Shown: positions 1 through 8,479 of the stretch, piece after piece | Numbering within the stretch: the stretch's first letter is position 1 | Layout of the letters: each line of letters starts with the position of its first letter | DNA from: an uncultured Nitrospina sp. | GTDB lineage: Bacteria > Nitrospinota > Nitrospinia > Nitrospinales > VA-1 | Direction: 5' to 3' | Length of the DNA stretch: 44,414 bases | NCBI GenBank assembly: GCA_913045445.1 | Contig: CAJWQP010000010.1 | Span: 1 to 44,414, forward strand | The notes under the pieces: model-generated | Database searches by the model: none | What the model was told of the DNA's origin: nothing | The model's input: only the letters and a program-made list of their open reading frames with translations | Program-made: the position numbers and the translations under genes

Positions 1-1015
1 CGTCCGTTCCTGATAGGTAGTCGTACCATAAGGTAACGGTCGGGGACCATGTGACATTCTTGAAAGTCTTTCCTACACGAATGCCGACCATTTCTGCATC
101 GAAATCGACGTCTCTGCTTCCACCACTACCTTGAGTCGCGGCCCCTGCTATTACATGGTTATACGCAGCATTGATAGAGCTATTCGCAACATAAAATCCA
201 CCCTGACCAAGCTGTTTGTAGGCCTCAACACGATAGTCCAGACCAAACAACTTACCCACATGACGACCACCAAGGGTCCAGAAATCGCCGCCGAGTGGAC
301 CGCCGTTCAGTGTCCCAATATCGTTGTCCACTCCGACCGCGTACAATGAAACATCACCACCCATGATTCCCTGGAAATTTGCCCAGAAAACATGAGAGTT
401 GAAATCACTGGTATCACCTACAGGACCGCTAACATCTTCTCCACTTATAATATTTCCCATTGCGGAACCTTGTTCTACGCCTTTACTGAATACGTACACT
501 AAAGTGTGGTTGTCAGCCGCATGGGCTAGTAACAAAGCATCATGTGACTGCGAACCCTGGGTCCAAACGGTGTTACCGATCAGACGGTGACCATCAAGAA
601 TGATTTCCTGCCGACCCACCTTAGCATTTACAGGTAGAGTAGCAACATTCTTCAGTGTGAAATAGGCCTGATGAAATCCAACATCGTTTAATTGGTCGGA
701 AACCTCAGCTCCCCCACCGCCAGTGGCATGCCTGTTACCATTACTACCGCTGCCCGGTCCACCCCAGATTCCAATGGATTGGAATTGTAGGAACGCGCCG
801 GTATCAGCGTTGATATCTGCGTCCACATTAAAGCGAACTCGTGTGCTGGTCATTACAGTCGCACCAGTGTTGTCTTGGTAGTCTTCGTACCCGATCGATT
901 CAAAGCGGGGCTGGATCTGACCACTGAATTTAAAGTCTGTGGCTTGTGCAATCGTGGTGCCCGCAAAAATCGCGGTGACCATTACTGCAACTGCGGTTAA
1001 AAAATTCCTTTTCAT
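1..1015 (-). CDS. Outer-membrane porin, alginate-export type (3' end outside window)
   Basis: The reading frame is open from the ATG at 1015 to the window edge, giving 338 codons with no stop, so the C-terminus is missing. An AGGAG ribosome site lies just upstream. The first 22 or so residues form a signal peptide (basic start, hydrophobic core, Ala-Gln-Ala end). The mature part alternates polar and hydrophobic residues like a beta-barrel: TRVRFNVDADINADTGAFLQ near residue 50, then a GRQEIILDGHRLIGN segment followed by a tryptophan and a DALLL stretch. This matches the conserved GRQ...R.IG...W...FD pattern of the alginate-export porin family. The substrate cannot be told; in lithotrophs such porins probably pass small anions and solutes. 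Family call is fairly secure, specificity unknown. Confidence 0.75.
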   Translation of the reverse strand, partial: MKRNFLTAVAVMVTAIFAGTTIAQATDFKFSGQIQPRFESIGYEDYQDNTGATVMTSTRVRFNVDADINADTGAFLQFQSIGIWGGPGSGSNGNRHATGGGGAEVSDQLNDVGFHQAYFTLKNVATLPVNAKVGRQEIILDGHRLIGNTVWTQGSQSHDALLLAHAADNHTLVYVFSKGVEQGSAMGNIISGEDVSGPVGDTSDFNSHVFWANFQGIMGGDVSLYAVGVDNDIGTLNGGPLGGDFWTLGGRHVGKLFGLDYRVEAYKQLGQGGFYVANSSINAAYNHVIAGAATQGSGGSRDVDFDAEMVGIRVGKTFKNVTWSPTVTLWYDYLSGTD

Positions 1016-1160
1016 CTTGTCTCCTCCAAATCAAGTATTAAACACTTAAACTTAATTAAACCCGGACTTCTATAGCTACTAAATATTTAACCCTATGTGT
1101 CTGTATGTGAATGTTTCTATGCAGAGCTTCGATATTGATAACAAACGACTTAACGGGGAG

Positions 1161-1188
1161 ATTATACCCGAACGTCAATAAAAATCAA
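1161..1188 (-). promoter_or_regulatory. Sigma-70-type promoter of the porin gene
   Basis: On the minus strand TTGATT (1183-1188) and TATAAT (1161-1166) are separated by 16 bases and point at the porin start at 1015. This predicts a leader of about 140 nt. Seen directly; activity inferred. Confidence 0.6.
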
Positions 1189-1260
1189 TGAAAAAAACAG
1201 CTTTTTTTTAAATTTCCGCCATCTACTCAGGTTGCCGATCCAGGATTCAAAAAACTCGAT

Positions 1261-3099
1261 TCAGTTCCCTTTTCTCCACAAATACGTGTAGATTGTGCTG
1301 ATCGTCTTCCCGCCCAGCGCCTTTTCTTCTACTGTTGCCTTGTATAGCCTGGCTGGTTGTTCCCCTCTGGCGCGGATCATCTGGTAAGCGGCAAGATAAC
1401 CCTTCTGCTTTTTTGTTTCAAAGGATCTTTCGAAGCCTTCCGGGCTGAGGCTGAGCACCGCCACGCTACTGTTTAGGTCTAAGTTCAACCCCGGTAACAT
1501 GCTACCGCCAGCCGAGATGTTCTTAGGCAGAAGAAGGTACCGATTTTTTCCTTGCCGGATGAACTGCAACCTTCCTCTGAAACGGATAGGCTTTCCCACT
1601 CCCGCTATCTCTCCGATATTATCGGAAGCGACATCGATAAAACGCGGATCATTCCCGTAGTACTCATTTGACTGAACCAATACACGACCGCTGGCAGAAT
1701 ATACCCTCAAACGATAGTTCTTGTCAAGCATTACTATCTCATCCTTGCCATCACCGTTGATATCCACCGAGGTCAGCCCGTACAGGATAAAATTCATACC
1801 GTGAATGGAGGGAAGCTTTAAGTTGGAACGGGTTACGTATCGCCCCTTGCTGAAAACCATCTTCTTGATGGGGCCGTGGAAAGGAGTGTTGACTCCTGGG
1901 GATTGGGCCAGAAGCGTTGGTTTTTTTCCAAAAGGATGGATGATGCGAAAAAACAGATTGACATCCTTCCAGGTTTTTTCTAATCGTTTTTTGCCCGGAC
2001 GGGCTTCCAGAACAAATGAGGTCAGACTGTCCCCAAGCTGATCGGTAACAAATATTTCATCGCGCCCGTTTCTGTTGATATCGCCTACGTCCACTCCAAG
2101 AAACTTATGGTTTTCGTTATCCGCTCTGAAGGTTAAAGCCTGCTTTAGGTTTTTGTTCTTGTAGGTATACACGATCACCCGGTTGGGAGCTACGACTATC
2201 AGCTCTTCGCGCCCATCACCGTTGATATCGCCTACATCGAAATCGACGATCTTGAACCAAAACTCCTGCTTGCCCACATATTCCAGTAGACCCTCGTTAG
2301 GCCGCGAAAAATCACGTTGAATATCGCGCTCCCTGCGGGAGCGCTCTCGTCTTGCTTGTTCGATCGGTAACTGGTTCGATAGGATCTGGGCTTCTTTCTC
2401 TAGTTGGCCTGTTTGGGCCGAGTATAATTTGTAGCCCAGGACCAGTTTTTTCTTGACCGATTTGACACTGGGTACCAGCAGGAAGTCTGCTTTTACACGG
2501 CTGTTCAGTTTTCTCAGATTTTTCTTTTTGAGCAGGTTTGGAACATCCAGATTGTTTTCCAGCAACCACAGGCCCAATTCAAACACCGGAACGTCGAAGC
2601 GGGGGTGGTCGGCGAGCTTTTTTTCAAGTTCCAGGCGCAGACGGTCTCTGTCGATTTTTTTTGAGACCCCTATAGACGGGGGGGCGACCAGGAATGAAAG
2701 AGTGTTGAAGGGGCTACGAACTCCGTCTCCAGGGCGGGCCAGAACGGTCGGGTCCAGCAGTTTTGCCAGTGAAAAATTCTGCCGGACCTCCAGGACCTCC
2801 ACCTCGCCTAAGTCGGTTTCTTTCCGCCCGATTTTTTTTTTACTGACTGGATGGATGATGTCTGATCCGAAATGGATGAGATTTAACCGGTCCCCCTTCT
2901 TGATGGGCTGGCCCAGCTTCAGGTCCAGGGTCAGGATCTGGCGGTCGACAGAAACTACGACACCCTCCATGGGGGGAAACATGGATTCTATTTGCGCGAC
3001 TATACGGTCCATGCTCGCATCTGAAGCGGCCCCAGCAGGAGCCACTCCGGCGAAGCAGAATAGGAGTGCAAACGTGGCCCAAATTTTGAGTTCTTTCAT
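1261..3099 (-). CDS. Secreted FG-GAP/VCBS repeat protein
   Basis: A 612-residue protein with an N-terminal signal peptide of about 24 residues ending in Ala-Gly-Ala-Ala. Residues ~40-110 resemble the FlgT C-terminal-type beta domain (GQPIKKGDRLNLI and a GEVEVLEV segment), often found before FG-GAP repeats. From about residue 280 there are at least three FG-GAP/EF-like units (DVGDINGDGREELIVV, DVGDINRNGRDEIFVT, DINGDGKDEIVML), predicting a calcium-binding beta-propeller. The start lies 14 bases after the moeA stop, so it is probably the last gene of the mobBA-moeA operon. Nothing in the sequence links it to molybdenum. It may be a periplasmic or outer-membrane scaffold. Function unknown. Confidence 0.75.
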   Translation of the reverse strand: MKELKIWATFALLFCFAGVAPAGAASDASMDRIVAQIESMFPPMEGVVVSVDRQILTLDLKLGQPIKKGDRLNLIHFGSDIIHPVSKKKIGRKETDLGEVEVLEVRQNFSLAKLLDPTVLARPGDGVRSPFNTLSFLVAPPSIGVSKKIDRDRLRLELEKKLADHPRFDVPVFELGLWLLENNLDVPNLLKKKNLRKLNSRVKADFLLVPSVKSVKKKLVLGYKLYSAQTGQLEKEAQILSNQLPIEQARRERSRRERDIQRDFSRPNEGLLEYVGKQEFWFKIVDFDVGDINGDGREELIVVAPNRVIVYTYKNKNLKQALTFRADNENHKFLGVDVGDINRNGRDEIFVTDQLGDSLTSFVLEARPGKKRLEKTWKDVNLFFRIIHPFGKKPTLLAQSPGVNTPFHGPIKKMVFSKGRYVTRSNLKLPSIHGMNFILYGLTSVDINGDGKDEIVMLDKNYRLRVYSASGRVLVQSNEYYGNDPRFIDVASDNIGEIAGVGKPIRFRGRLQFIRQGKNRYLLLPKNISAGGSMLPGLNLDLNSSVAVLSLSPEGFERSFETKKQKGYLAAYQMIRARGEQPARLYKATVEEKALGGKTISTIYTYLWRKGN

Positions 3100-3113
3100 A
3101 TCAAATAGCCGGT

Positions 3114-4325
3114 TTATTCGAGCATTTGTACAGTGACTTGTGTCCCCTCAGCTATTTCGGCCAACTCCAGGGGGAAAATGAGCAGTCCGTTAGCATTAAC
3201 AGCGGATTTAAGGATACCGGACCCCTGTTCCTGTGCCGGGCTGACCGTGCAGGCCCCGTTTTCCCATTGAACATTGGCGCTGAGAAAATGCAGGCGCCCC
3301 GCCTTTTTATGAATTGTGCGGGTCAGCTTTGCCTGCACCGTTCTATGCGTCAACTGGGTCGCTCCCATCATCTTACGGATGGAGGGCCGTACAAACTGCT
3401 CGAATGATACGAAAGAAGATACCGGGTTGCCGGGCAAGCCAAATATAGGGATATCATCAATCCTGCCAAAAGCCAGAGGTTTGCCGGGTTTCATGGCGAC
3501 TTTCCAGAACAGCATTTCCTGGCCCATTTTTTTGAGGCTGGCTTTGACCAGATCGTAGTCTCCCACCGAAACCCCGCCCGAGGAAACCACCATGTCGCAT
3601 TGGAGCGCCCACTTAAATTTTTCCATCAAATCCTTTTCATCGTCCCGTGCGATGCCCAGATAACTGGGGATGCCGCCTGCCGATTTGATCTGGGCTGACA
3701 GCATGTAGCCGTTGCTGTTGTAAATGCAAGGTCCGCTTATCGGTTCATCAAGATCCTTGATTTCATCGCCGGTGGAAAGTATCGCCACTCTGGGGCGTCG
3801 GCCTACAAAAACAGTGGATCGTCCCACCACAGCCATCATACCGATGTGCGAAGGCCTTATGTCGGCGCCCTTGTGGATGACGGTTTCTCCCTCGCGAACG
3901 TCCTCGCCCGCATCGCGGATGTTTTCCCGGACATCTGCCCTGTCTTTGACCAGAACACTGTTACCGTTTCGTTCGGTGTCCTCCTGCATGATCACCGCGT
4001 CTGATCCTTCAGGGATGGGCGCACCCGTCATGATACGAATCGCCTGGCCCGGCTTGACCGTAGTTTCCGGATTGTATCCAGCGGCAAGGTCTTCGATCAC
4101 ATCCAGTTTTACCGGATTTTCAGGGGTGGCCGATTCAATATCCGCCGCGATGAGGGCATAACCATCCATGGCCGAGTTGTCCATGGGCGGGTTATTGCGT
4201 CGCGCTACGATATCTTCCGCCAGGATACGTCCCAGTGAGTCGTTAATAGAAATTTTCTCAGTACCCTGGACTTCAATTTTACCGAGAATGATTTCCCGGG
4301 CTTCATCTACCTTGATCAAACTCAT
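3114..4325 (-). CDS. moeA: Molybdopterin molybdotransferase MoeA
   Basis: 403 residues, the usual MoeA length. MoeA inserts molybdate into adenylylated molybdopterin in the cytoplasm, the last step of Mo-cofactor synthesis. The family signatures are all visible: NNPPMDNSAMDGYAL near residue 45, the SSGGVSVGDYDLVK active-site segment near 250, then PGKPLAFG, GLPGNPVSSFVSFEQFVRP and a C-terminal beta domain. The start overlaps the mobBA stop by four bases (ATGA), so the two are translationally coupled. A Mo-cofactor operon fits an organism relying on molybdoenzymes such as nitrite oxidoreductase, but no such catalytic subunit lies in this window. Confidence 0.95.
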   Translation of the reverse strand: MSLIKVDEAREIILGKIEVQGTEKISINDSLGRILAEDIVARRNNPPMDNSAMDGYALIAADIESATPENPVKLDVIEDLAAGYNPETTVKPGQAIRIMTGAPIPEGSDAVIMQEDTERNGNSVLVKDRADVRENIRDAGEDVREGETVIHKGADIRPSHIGMMAVVGRSTVFVGRRPRVAILSTGDEIKDLDEPISGPCIYNSNGYMLSAQIKSAGGIPSYLGIARDDEKDLMEKFKWALQCDMVVSSGGVSVGDYDLVKASLKKMGQEMLFWKVAMKPGKPLAFGRIDDIPIFGLPGNPVSSFVSFEQFVRPSIRKMMGATQLTHRTVQAKLTRTIHKKAGRLHFLSANVQWENGACTVSPAQEQGSGILKSAVNANGLLIFPLELAEIAEGTQVTVQMLE

Positions 4326-5455
4326 GATGGTTCTTTCTCCTGTTCTCGCTTGCTTCGCGCCACTTCGTAATCTTCCGGAGTGTTGATGTTCATAAAATTT
4401 GAGCGGTCCTGTTCATTGATTTTTACTTCCTTGAATGGAAGCTCGCCAATGATTCTTGATAAAGACAAGTCCCGCCTCGACATCGCTTCGTAAAGAGGGA
4501 CTATGAATTTTGGTTCGTAAATAGCGCACATGGGTTCGTAGCCCAGACGGCCTTTTTGCACATAACAGGTGCCGTATCGCAATGGGTCCCGCTGTTGGAA
4601 TATGATTTCAAAATCTTCTGCCTTTATGAAGGGCATGTCACACGCGGTGATCATCCATGCCTTGTCCGGGAACCGTCCCATCAGCGTTGCCAGTCCTCCT
4701 ACCGGGCCCAGTTGGATATGTTCGTCATTGATACGTTCGGTGTTTTTAATATCAGCCAAAGAACTCATGTCCAGATCGGCGCGTGAGGAAAGAAATACTT
4801 TATCGCAAAACTTGTTCAATATGTCCGAGGCCATCTCCGTTCCCGAGATGCCGTTGTAGGCGAGGGAAAACTTGGGTTTCCCCATGCGCTTGCTTTGTCC
4901 GCCAACGAAGACAGCTCCATAAAGCGGGCTGGCGCAACTTTTGAAATGGGCGTTGACAAAATCAAAAATCTTTTCAATCTCATCCCTGTGAAAAATAGGA
5001 ATGCCCTGTTTGACAAGTTGCTCCGGCGCACCTGTTCCCTGATGGACAATAGCACGAATACCTTTGCTGTTAGCGGCAATAGGCAGTTTGCCTTCGGCAT
5101 CAAGGAACACAATTTTGTTGAAAGGGGATTGTTTGTATCCTTCGATCAGGATGCAATCGCATTGTTCCAAAGCGTGAGTGATCGTACGTTGCTTGAAAGC
5201 ATTATCAGCCAGAACTCCAAAGTGGGCGGGGTCGTTGATCGCGACAATTCCCGCTCCAGCATCACGGAGACGTGCGGTGTCTTTGCCCGCCTTATCCATT
5301 TTGAACCGGTGCGAGTCGTGCTTGTAATAACCCACGCGAATATTTTCCTCACGAAAGCGTTTAGCAAGCCGCTCAACCAGAGTGGTTTTGCCCACACCCG
5401 AAAATCCGGCAAAGCACAAAAACGGGGTTTTGAACTGTTCCCAATAACCGTCCAT
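4322..5455 (-). CDS. mobBA: MobB-MobA fusion: molybdopterin-guanine dinucleotide synthesis
   Basis: 377 residues made of two normally separate proteins. The N-terminal MobB half (1 to ~165) carries a P-loop GFSGVGKTT at 17-25 and is a GTP-binding accessory factor. The C-terminal MobA half begins near residue 180 with GAVFVGGQSKRMGKPK, a variant of the LAGGxSxRMG nucleotide-binding loop, and contains the ITACDMPF metal-binding segment. MobA transfers GMP to Mo-molybdopterin to make the dinucleotide cofactor used by DMSO-reductase-family enzymes. It is the first gene of the operon with moeA. The ribosome site before the ATG is weak. Fusion order MobB-MobA is known elsewhere but is not the common form. 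Confidence 0.9.
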   Translation of the reverse strand: MDGYWEQFKTPFLCFAGFSGVGKTTLVERLAKRFREENIRVGYYKHDSHRFKMDKAGKDTARLRDAGAGIVAINDPAHFGVLADNAFKQRTITHALEQCDCILIEGYKQSPFNKIVFLDAEGKLPIAANSKGIRAIVHQGTGAPEQLVKQGIPIFHRDEIEKIFDFVNAHFKSCASPLYGAVFVGGQSKRMGKPKFSLAYNGISGTEMASDILNKFCDKVFLSSRADLDMSSLADIKNTERINDEHIQLGPVGGLATLMGRFPDKAWMITACDMPFIKAEDFEIIFQQRDPLRYGTCYVQKGRLGYEPMCAIYEPKFIVPLYEAMSRRDLSLSRIIGELPFKEVKINEQDRSNFMNINTPEDYEVARSKREQEKEPS

Positions 5456-5658
5456 AGACCTGTAAAAAAAATCAATCAGAACCCGGAGAATCCCGCTTGA
5501 GGCGAAAACCCGGTCCGAATCAGATAAATAGTTAAAAAATATGGTATTAGCTATTATTTCTCATCGCCGCTCCGCTGTCAACCGTTTATGCGGGCCGATA
5601 TTTATTGAAAATGGACCTGCTTCCTTCAAGAAAACCTCAGCAATCAATGGGAGGTACT

Positions 5659-5695
5659 TGTAACATATTTATGTTGCATTTTAAATTGCAACATA
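5659..5695. promoter_or_regulatory. Upstream activator site of nirK (palindrome)
   Basis: A perfect inverted repeat TATGTTGCA (5670-5678) and TGCAACATA (5687-5695) with an 8-base spacer. A third, one-mismatch half site TGTAACATA (5659-5667) lies two bases to the left. The centre is about 125 bp before the predicted sigma-54 start, the usual distance for an enhancer-type activator. The same half-sites recur before the regulator gene at 8344-8366. Confidence 0.7.
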
Positions 5696-5781
5696 ATATT
5701 GGGAAGAAAACACTGCTCCTGCCAACGGGAGGATGTTTATAAGTTCTTGTAAAATAGTGGTGTGAAATTCAGTTTTCGAAG

Positions 5782-5796
5782 TGGCACCAAACTTGT
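5782..5796 (+). promoter_or_regulatory. Sigma-54 promoter of nirK
   Basis: TGGCAC at 5782-5787 and TTGT at 5793-5796 match the -24/-12 consensus TGGCACG-N4-TTGC with two mismatches and correct spacing. Predicted start of transcription is near 5808, about 57 nt before the ATG at 5865. The neighbouring sigma-54 activator and the upstream palindrome support it. Confidence 0.75.
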
Positions 5797-5864
5797 ATTA
5801 GGATTGTATTAGGGATAGAGCATCAGGCACTGATTTGTGTCGTCTTATAGACTCAGGAGGATTT

Positions 5865-6854
5865 ATGAATTTCAAGCAAGTACTGAAAACGATAGCTTTA
5901 ATTTTACCCGTGGCGTTTTTTGCCATCGGATTTCCCCAGTCGGCTAACGCCATAACCGCGCAATTGACCAAGGCGCCGAACGTTCCTGAAGCACTTAACA
6001 GGAGCCGCGCGACCAATGTGGTTATTAACTTTGAAGCCAAAGAATATGTAGGCGATCTTGCGGAAGGAAAGAAATATCATTTCTGGAGTTTCGGCGGAAG
6101 CGTTCCGGGTCCTATGGCTCGCGTACGTGTTGGCGATACGGTTGAGTTTCACTTGTCGAATCCAAAATCAAATACACAGCCGCACAACATTGACATCCAT
6201 GCTGTGAATGGCCCCGGCGGCGGCGCGGCTGTCAACACGGTTGCTCCGGGTGAAACCAAGGTTTTCACGTTCAAGGCGCTTAATCCGGGACTCTACATTT
6301 ACCACTGTGCCGCTGGTGCTATCGTAGATCATATCTCCAACGGTATGTACGGTCTTTTTCTGGTTGAGCCGGCGTTTGCCCTGCCGAAAGTGGATAAAGA
6401 GTTTTACGTTTTCCAGAGTGAGTTCTTCACCGATGGCGATAAGGGCGTGACCGGATTCGACATCAACAAAGGCCTGGCCGAGCATCCTGACCATGTGGTT
6501 TTCAATGGCAAGGCGGGAGCGTTGATGGGCGATAACGTTCTGAAAGTCAAAGCTGGTGACAATGTTCGTATCTATTTTGGTAACATTGGCCCCAACGCAA
6601 TTTCATCGTTTCACATCATCGGTGAAATTTTCGACAAAGTTTATCTCGAAGGAGCGTTGAATGGTACGGTAAACAGCAACGTGCAGACAACGCTTGTTCC
6701 ATCTGCCGGCGCGGTGGTTGTTGATATGAAAATGGATGTCCCTGGAGCCTACACGCTGGTGGACCACAGTATCTTTCGCGTGGCCAAAGGGGCGATCGGA
6801 CAGATCGTAGTCGAGGGTCCGGACAATCCAAAAGTTTTCAGAGCCGGTAAATAG
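5865..6854 (+). CDS. nirK: Copper-containing nitrite reductase NirK
   Basis: 329 residues from the ATG at 5865, which has AGGAGG just upstream; a TTG further up (5835) would add ten residues and is less likely. A signal peptide ends near Ala-Asn-Ala. Two cupredoxin domains follow. Predicted type 1 copper ligands are H107, C148, H156 and M161. Predicted type 2 ligands are H112, H147 and H301, with second-shell D110 and H250; the motifs PHNIDIHA and LYIYHCA are canonical. The enzyme reduces nitrite to nitric oxide in the periplasm, receiving electrons from small cytochromes or cupredoxins. Many nitrite oxidisers carry nirK. Expression is probably sigma-54-dependent (site at 5782) under the convergent activator at 6941. 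Confidence 0.92.
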   Translation: MNFKQVLKTIALILPVAFFAIGFPQSANAITAQLTKAPNVPEALNRSRATNVVINFEAKEYVGDLAEGKKYHFWSFGGSVPGPMARVRVGDTVEFHLSNPKSNTQPHNIDIHAVNGPGGGAAVNTVAPGETKVFTFKALNPGLYIYHCAAGAIVDHISNGMYGLFLVEPAFALPKVDKEFYVFQSEFFTDGDKGVTGFDINKGLAEHPDHVVFNGKAGALMGDNVLKVKAGDNVRIYFGNIGPNAISSFHIIGEIFDKVYLEGALNGTVNSNVQTTLVPSAGAVVVDMKMDVPGAYTLVDHSIFRVAKGAIGQIVVEGPDNPKVFRAGK

Positions 6855-6907
6855 CCTGCTTTGGGAAGTTAGAAGTTTAAAAAACCAGCGAGTGTTCTGC
6901 ACCATTG

Positions 6908-6937
6908 AACCGGGGGTTTCGGCCTCCGGTTTTTTTG
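6908..6937 (+). terminator. Rho-independent terminator after nirK
   Basis: Stem AACCGGGGG (6908-6916) pairs with CCTCCGGTT (6923-6931), six-base loop, then a run of seven T. It sits directly between the convergent nirK and regulator genes. Confidence 0.8.
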
Positions 6938-6940
6938 TTT

Positions 6941-8269
6941 TCAGCGGGGGGTGATGTTGAGCTCTTTCATTTTTCGCCACAATGTGATGCGATGAAGATC
7001 AAGCAGTCGGGCGGCCTGGGTTTGGTTGTAGTTCGTTTGCGAGAGCGCCTCGAGCACAGACTTACGAGTTATCTGCTTCCTTTTTTTTCGTGCGATTCGA
7101 GTAGGCAGTGAGTGCGTGAGGTAAGCGGGAAAATCTTCTGGTTTGATGCTTTCGCCGTTGCATTTGACACACGCGTGTTCGATTGCATTTTCCAGTTCCC
7201 TGACATTTCCCGGCCAGTGATAATCCATCAGTCTTCCAACCGCAGAGTCTGTCGCTTTACGGATTTTTTTACGGTGGAGCCCTTTCCAGCTATCAATAAA
7301 ATGTTGCGTGAGATAAGGAATATCTTCCTTGCGGGCACGCAGTGGAGGTAGCTGGACAGGAATGACATTGAGCCGATAATAAAGGTCTTCCCTGAAACGG
7401 CCTTCCCGCACTTCGTTTAACAGGTCTTTGTTGGTCGCGGCAATAATGCGTATGTTCACCTCACGGGTTACGTTAGCTCCAACTCGCTCGACTTCTTTTT
7501 CCTGAAGGACACGCAACAGCTTGACTTGTACTTTAGGTAACAGATCGCCAATCTCATCCAGGAAAATAGTTCCTCCACAGGCTTCCTCAAAGCGGCCTAT
7601 CCTGTCCCCGGTCGCTCCGGTAAAGGCACCTTTGACGTGGCCGAACAACTCGCTCTCTAAAAGGTTTTCCGAAAACGCCGAACAGTTGACTTTAATGAGC
7701 TTGTTGTCCGCGCGCGAGCTTTCGTGATGAATGGCCCGTGCCACCAGCTCCTTGCCCGTACCGCTTTCGCCACTGAGAAGAATGGTGGAATCGTAGACAG
7801 CGATATTGCGGATGGCATCGAACAATTCTCTCATCATCGGTCCTTTGCCAATGATGTTTTGGAACGAGTGTGACTCTTTCAACTCCTGCTTCAGCCGGTC
7901 AATTTCGCTGACATCTGTCAACGCGACCAGAACTTCCAGACTCCCGTCCTTCTCTTTTCTGAGAAGTCCCGCCTGAAAAGTTCCATGGCCCCGGCTACCG
8001 TCCTTGCGGGTGAAAGGCGACTCAAACCGCACATTTTCCTTACTTGCATCTTTCTTCACGGACGTGCACAACGAACAGTTGTTGAGGCACAGACTCTTGT
8101 CGAACAACGTCACACACTGTTGTCCGAGCACATCTTCTCGTTTGTGCCCGGTAATTTTTTCCGCCGCATCGTTGAAGTATTTGATCTCCATGTCCTGGTC
8201 ATAAATGAACACCGCTTCGTTCAGGACATTGAAGATATTGTTAAGATAATTTCCAGATGTTTTAGCCAT
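6941..8269 (-). CDS. Sigma-54-dependent activator with PAS sensor domain, probable nirK regulator
   Basis: 442 residues in the order PAS (about 10-125), AAA+ sigma-54 activator (about 140-370) and Fis-type helix-turn-helix (last ~45). The AAA+ part has Walker A GESGTGKE, the sigma-54 contact loop GAFTGA, Walker B TIFLDEIGDL and the arginine-finger region. No phosphoreceiver domain is present, so sensing should occur through PAS. The PAS core has a cysteine cluster (QQCVTLFDKSLCLNNCSLC) seen in other PAS-NtrC proteins and a plausible redox or metal sensor. It faces nirK tail to tail, and the palindrome before its own start matches the one before nirK, so it probably activates nirK and controls itself. 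The signal (nitrite, NO or redox) is unknown. Confidence 0.88.
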   Translation of the reverse strand: MAKTSGNYLNNIFNVLNEAVFIYDQDMEIKYFNDAAEKITGHKREDVLGQQCVTLFDKSLCLNNCSLCTSVKKDASKENVRFESPFTRKDGSRGHGTFQAGLLRKEKDGSLEVLVALTDVSEIDRLKQELKESHSFQNIIGKGPMMRELFDAIRNIAVYDSTILLSGESGTGKELVARAIHHESSRADNKLIKVNCSAFSENLLESELFGHVKGAFTGATGDRIGRFEEACGGTIFLDEIGDLLPKVQVKLLRVLQEKEVERVGANVTREVNIRIIAATNKDLLNEVREGRFREDLYYRLNVIPVQLPPLRARKEDIPYLTQHFIDSWKGLHRKKIRKATDSAVGRLMDYHWPGNVRELENAIEHACVKCNGESIKPEDFPAYLTHSLPTRIARKKRKQITRKSVLEALSQTNYNQTQAARLLDLHRITLWRKMKELNITPR

Positions 8270-8343
8270 AGTGCGGTCTCAGGGAATTTTTCTCGCTATA
8301 ACAGAATGGTTGCTGGTATAGGATTATGCAATATCCCTATAAC

Positions 8344-8366
8344 TGTTGCAATATTATAATGCAACA
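8344..8366. promoter_or_regulatory. Second copy of the regulator palindrome
   Basis: TGTTGCA (8344-8350) and TGCAACA (8360-8366) with a 9-base spacer, 75 bp before the regulator start. Half-sites are identical to those before nirK; the spacer is one base longer. No good -24/-12 element lies between it and the gene, so here it may act in autorepression. Confidence 0.6.
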
Positions 8367-8479
8367 TAAATATGAAAAGATTAAAAAGGTCTGATTCATA
8401 TACGGATAGGCGGTTAATTGATTAGAGTTGAGGGGGGCGAATATTCGGCCTGTTGTTGCATTAAAAAAGCTTCAACTAT

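Noticed and set aside
1192-1209. A-run/T-run palindrome around CAGC as a terminator
   Set aside because: It has no GC stem and lies in the porin promoter region; pairing of only A and T is not enough.
2453-3136. 227-codon plus-strand frame opposite the FG-GAP gene
   Set aside because: Composition is Ser/Arg/Phe-rich, typical of an antisense shadow of a real gene; no ribosome site or domain.
4895-5500. 201-codon plus-strand frame opposite mobBA
   Set aside because: The minus frame has clear MobB motifs; the plus frame has none and no start context.
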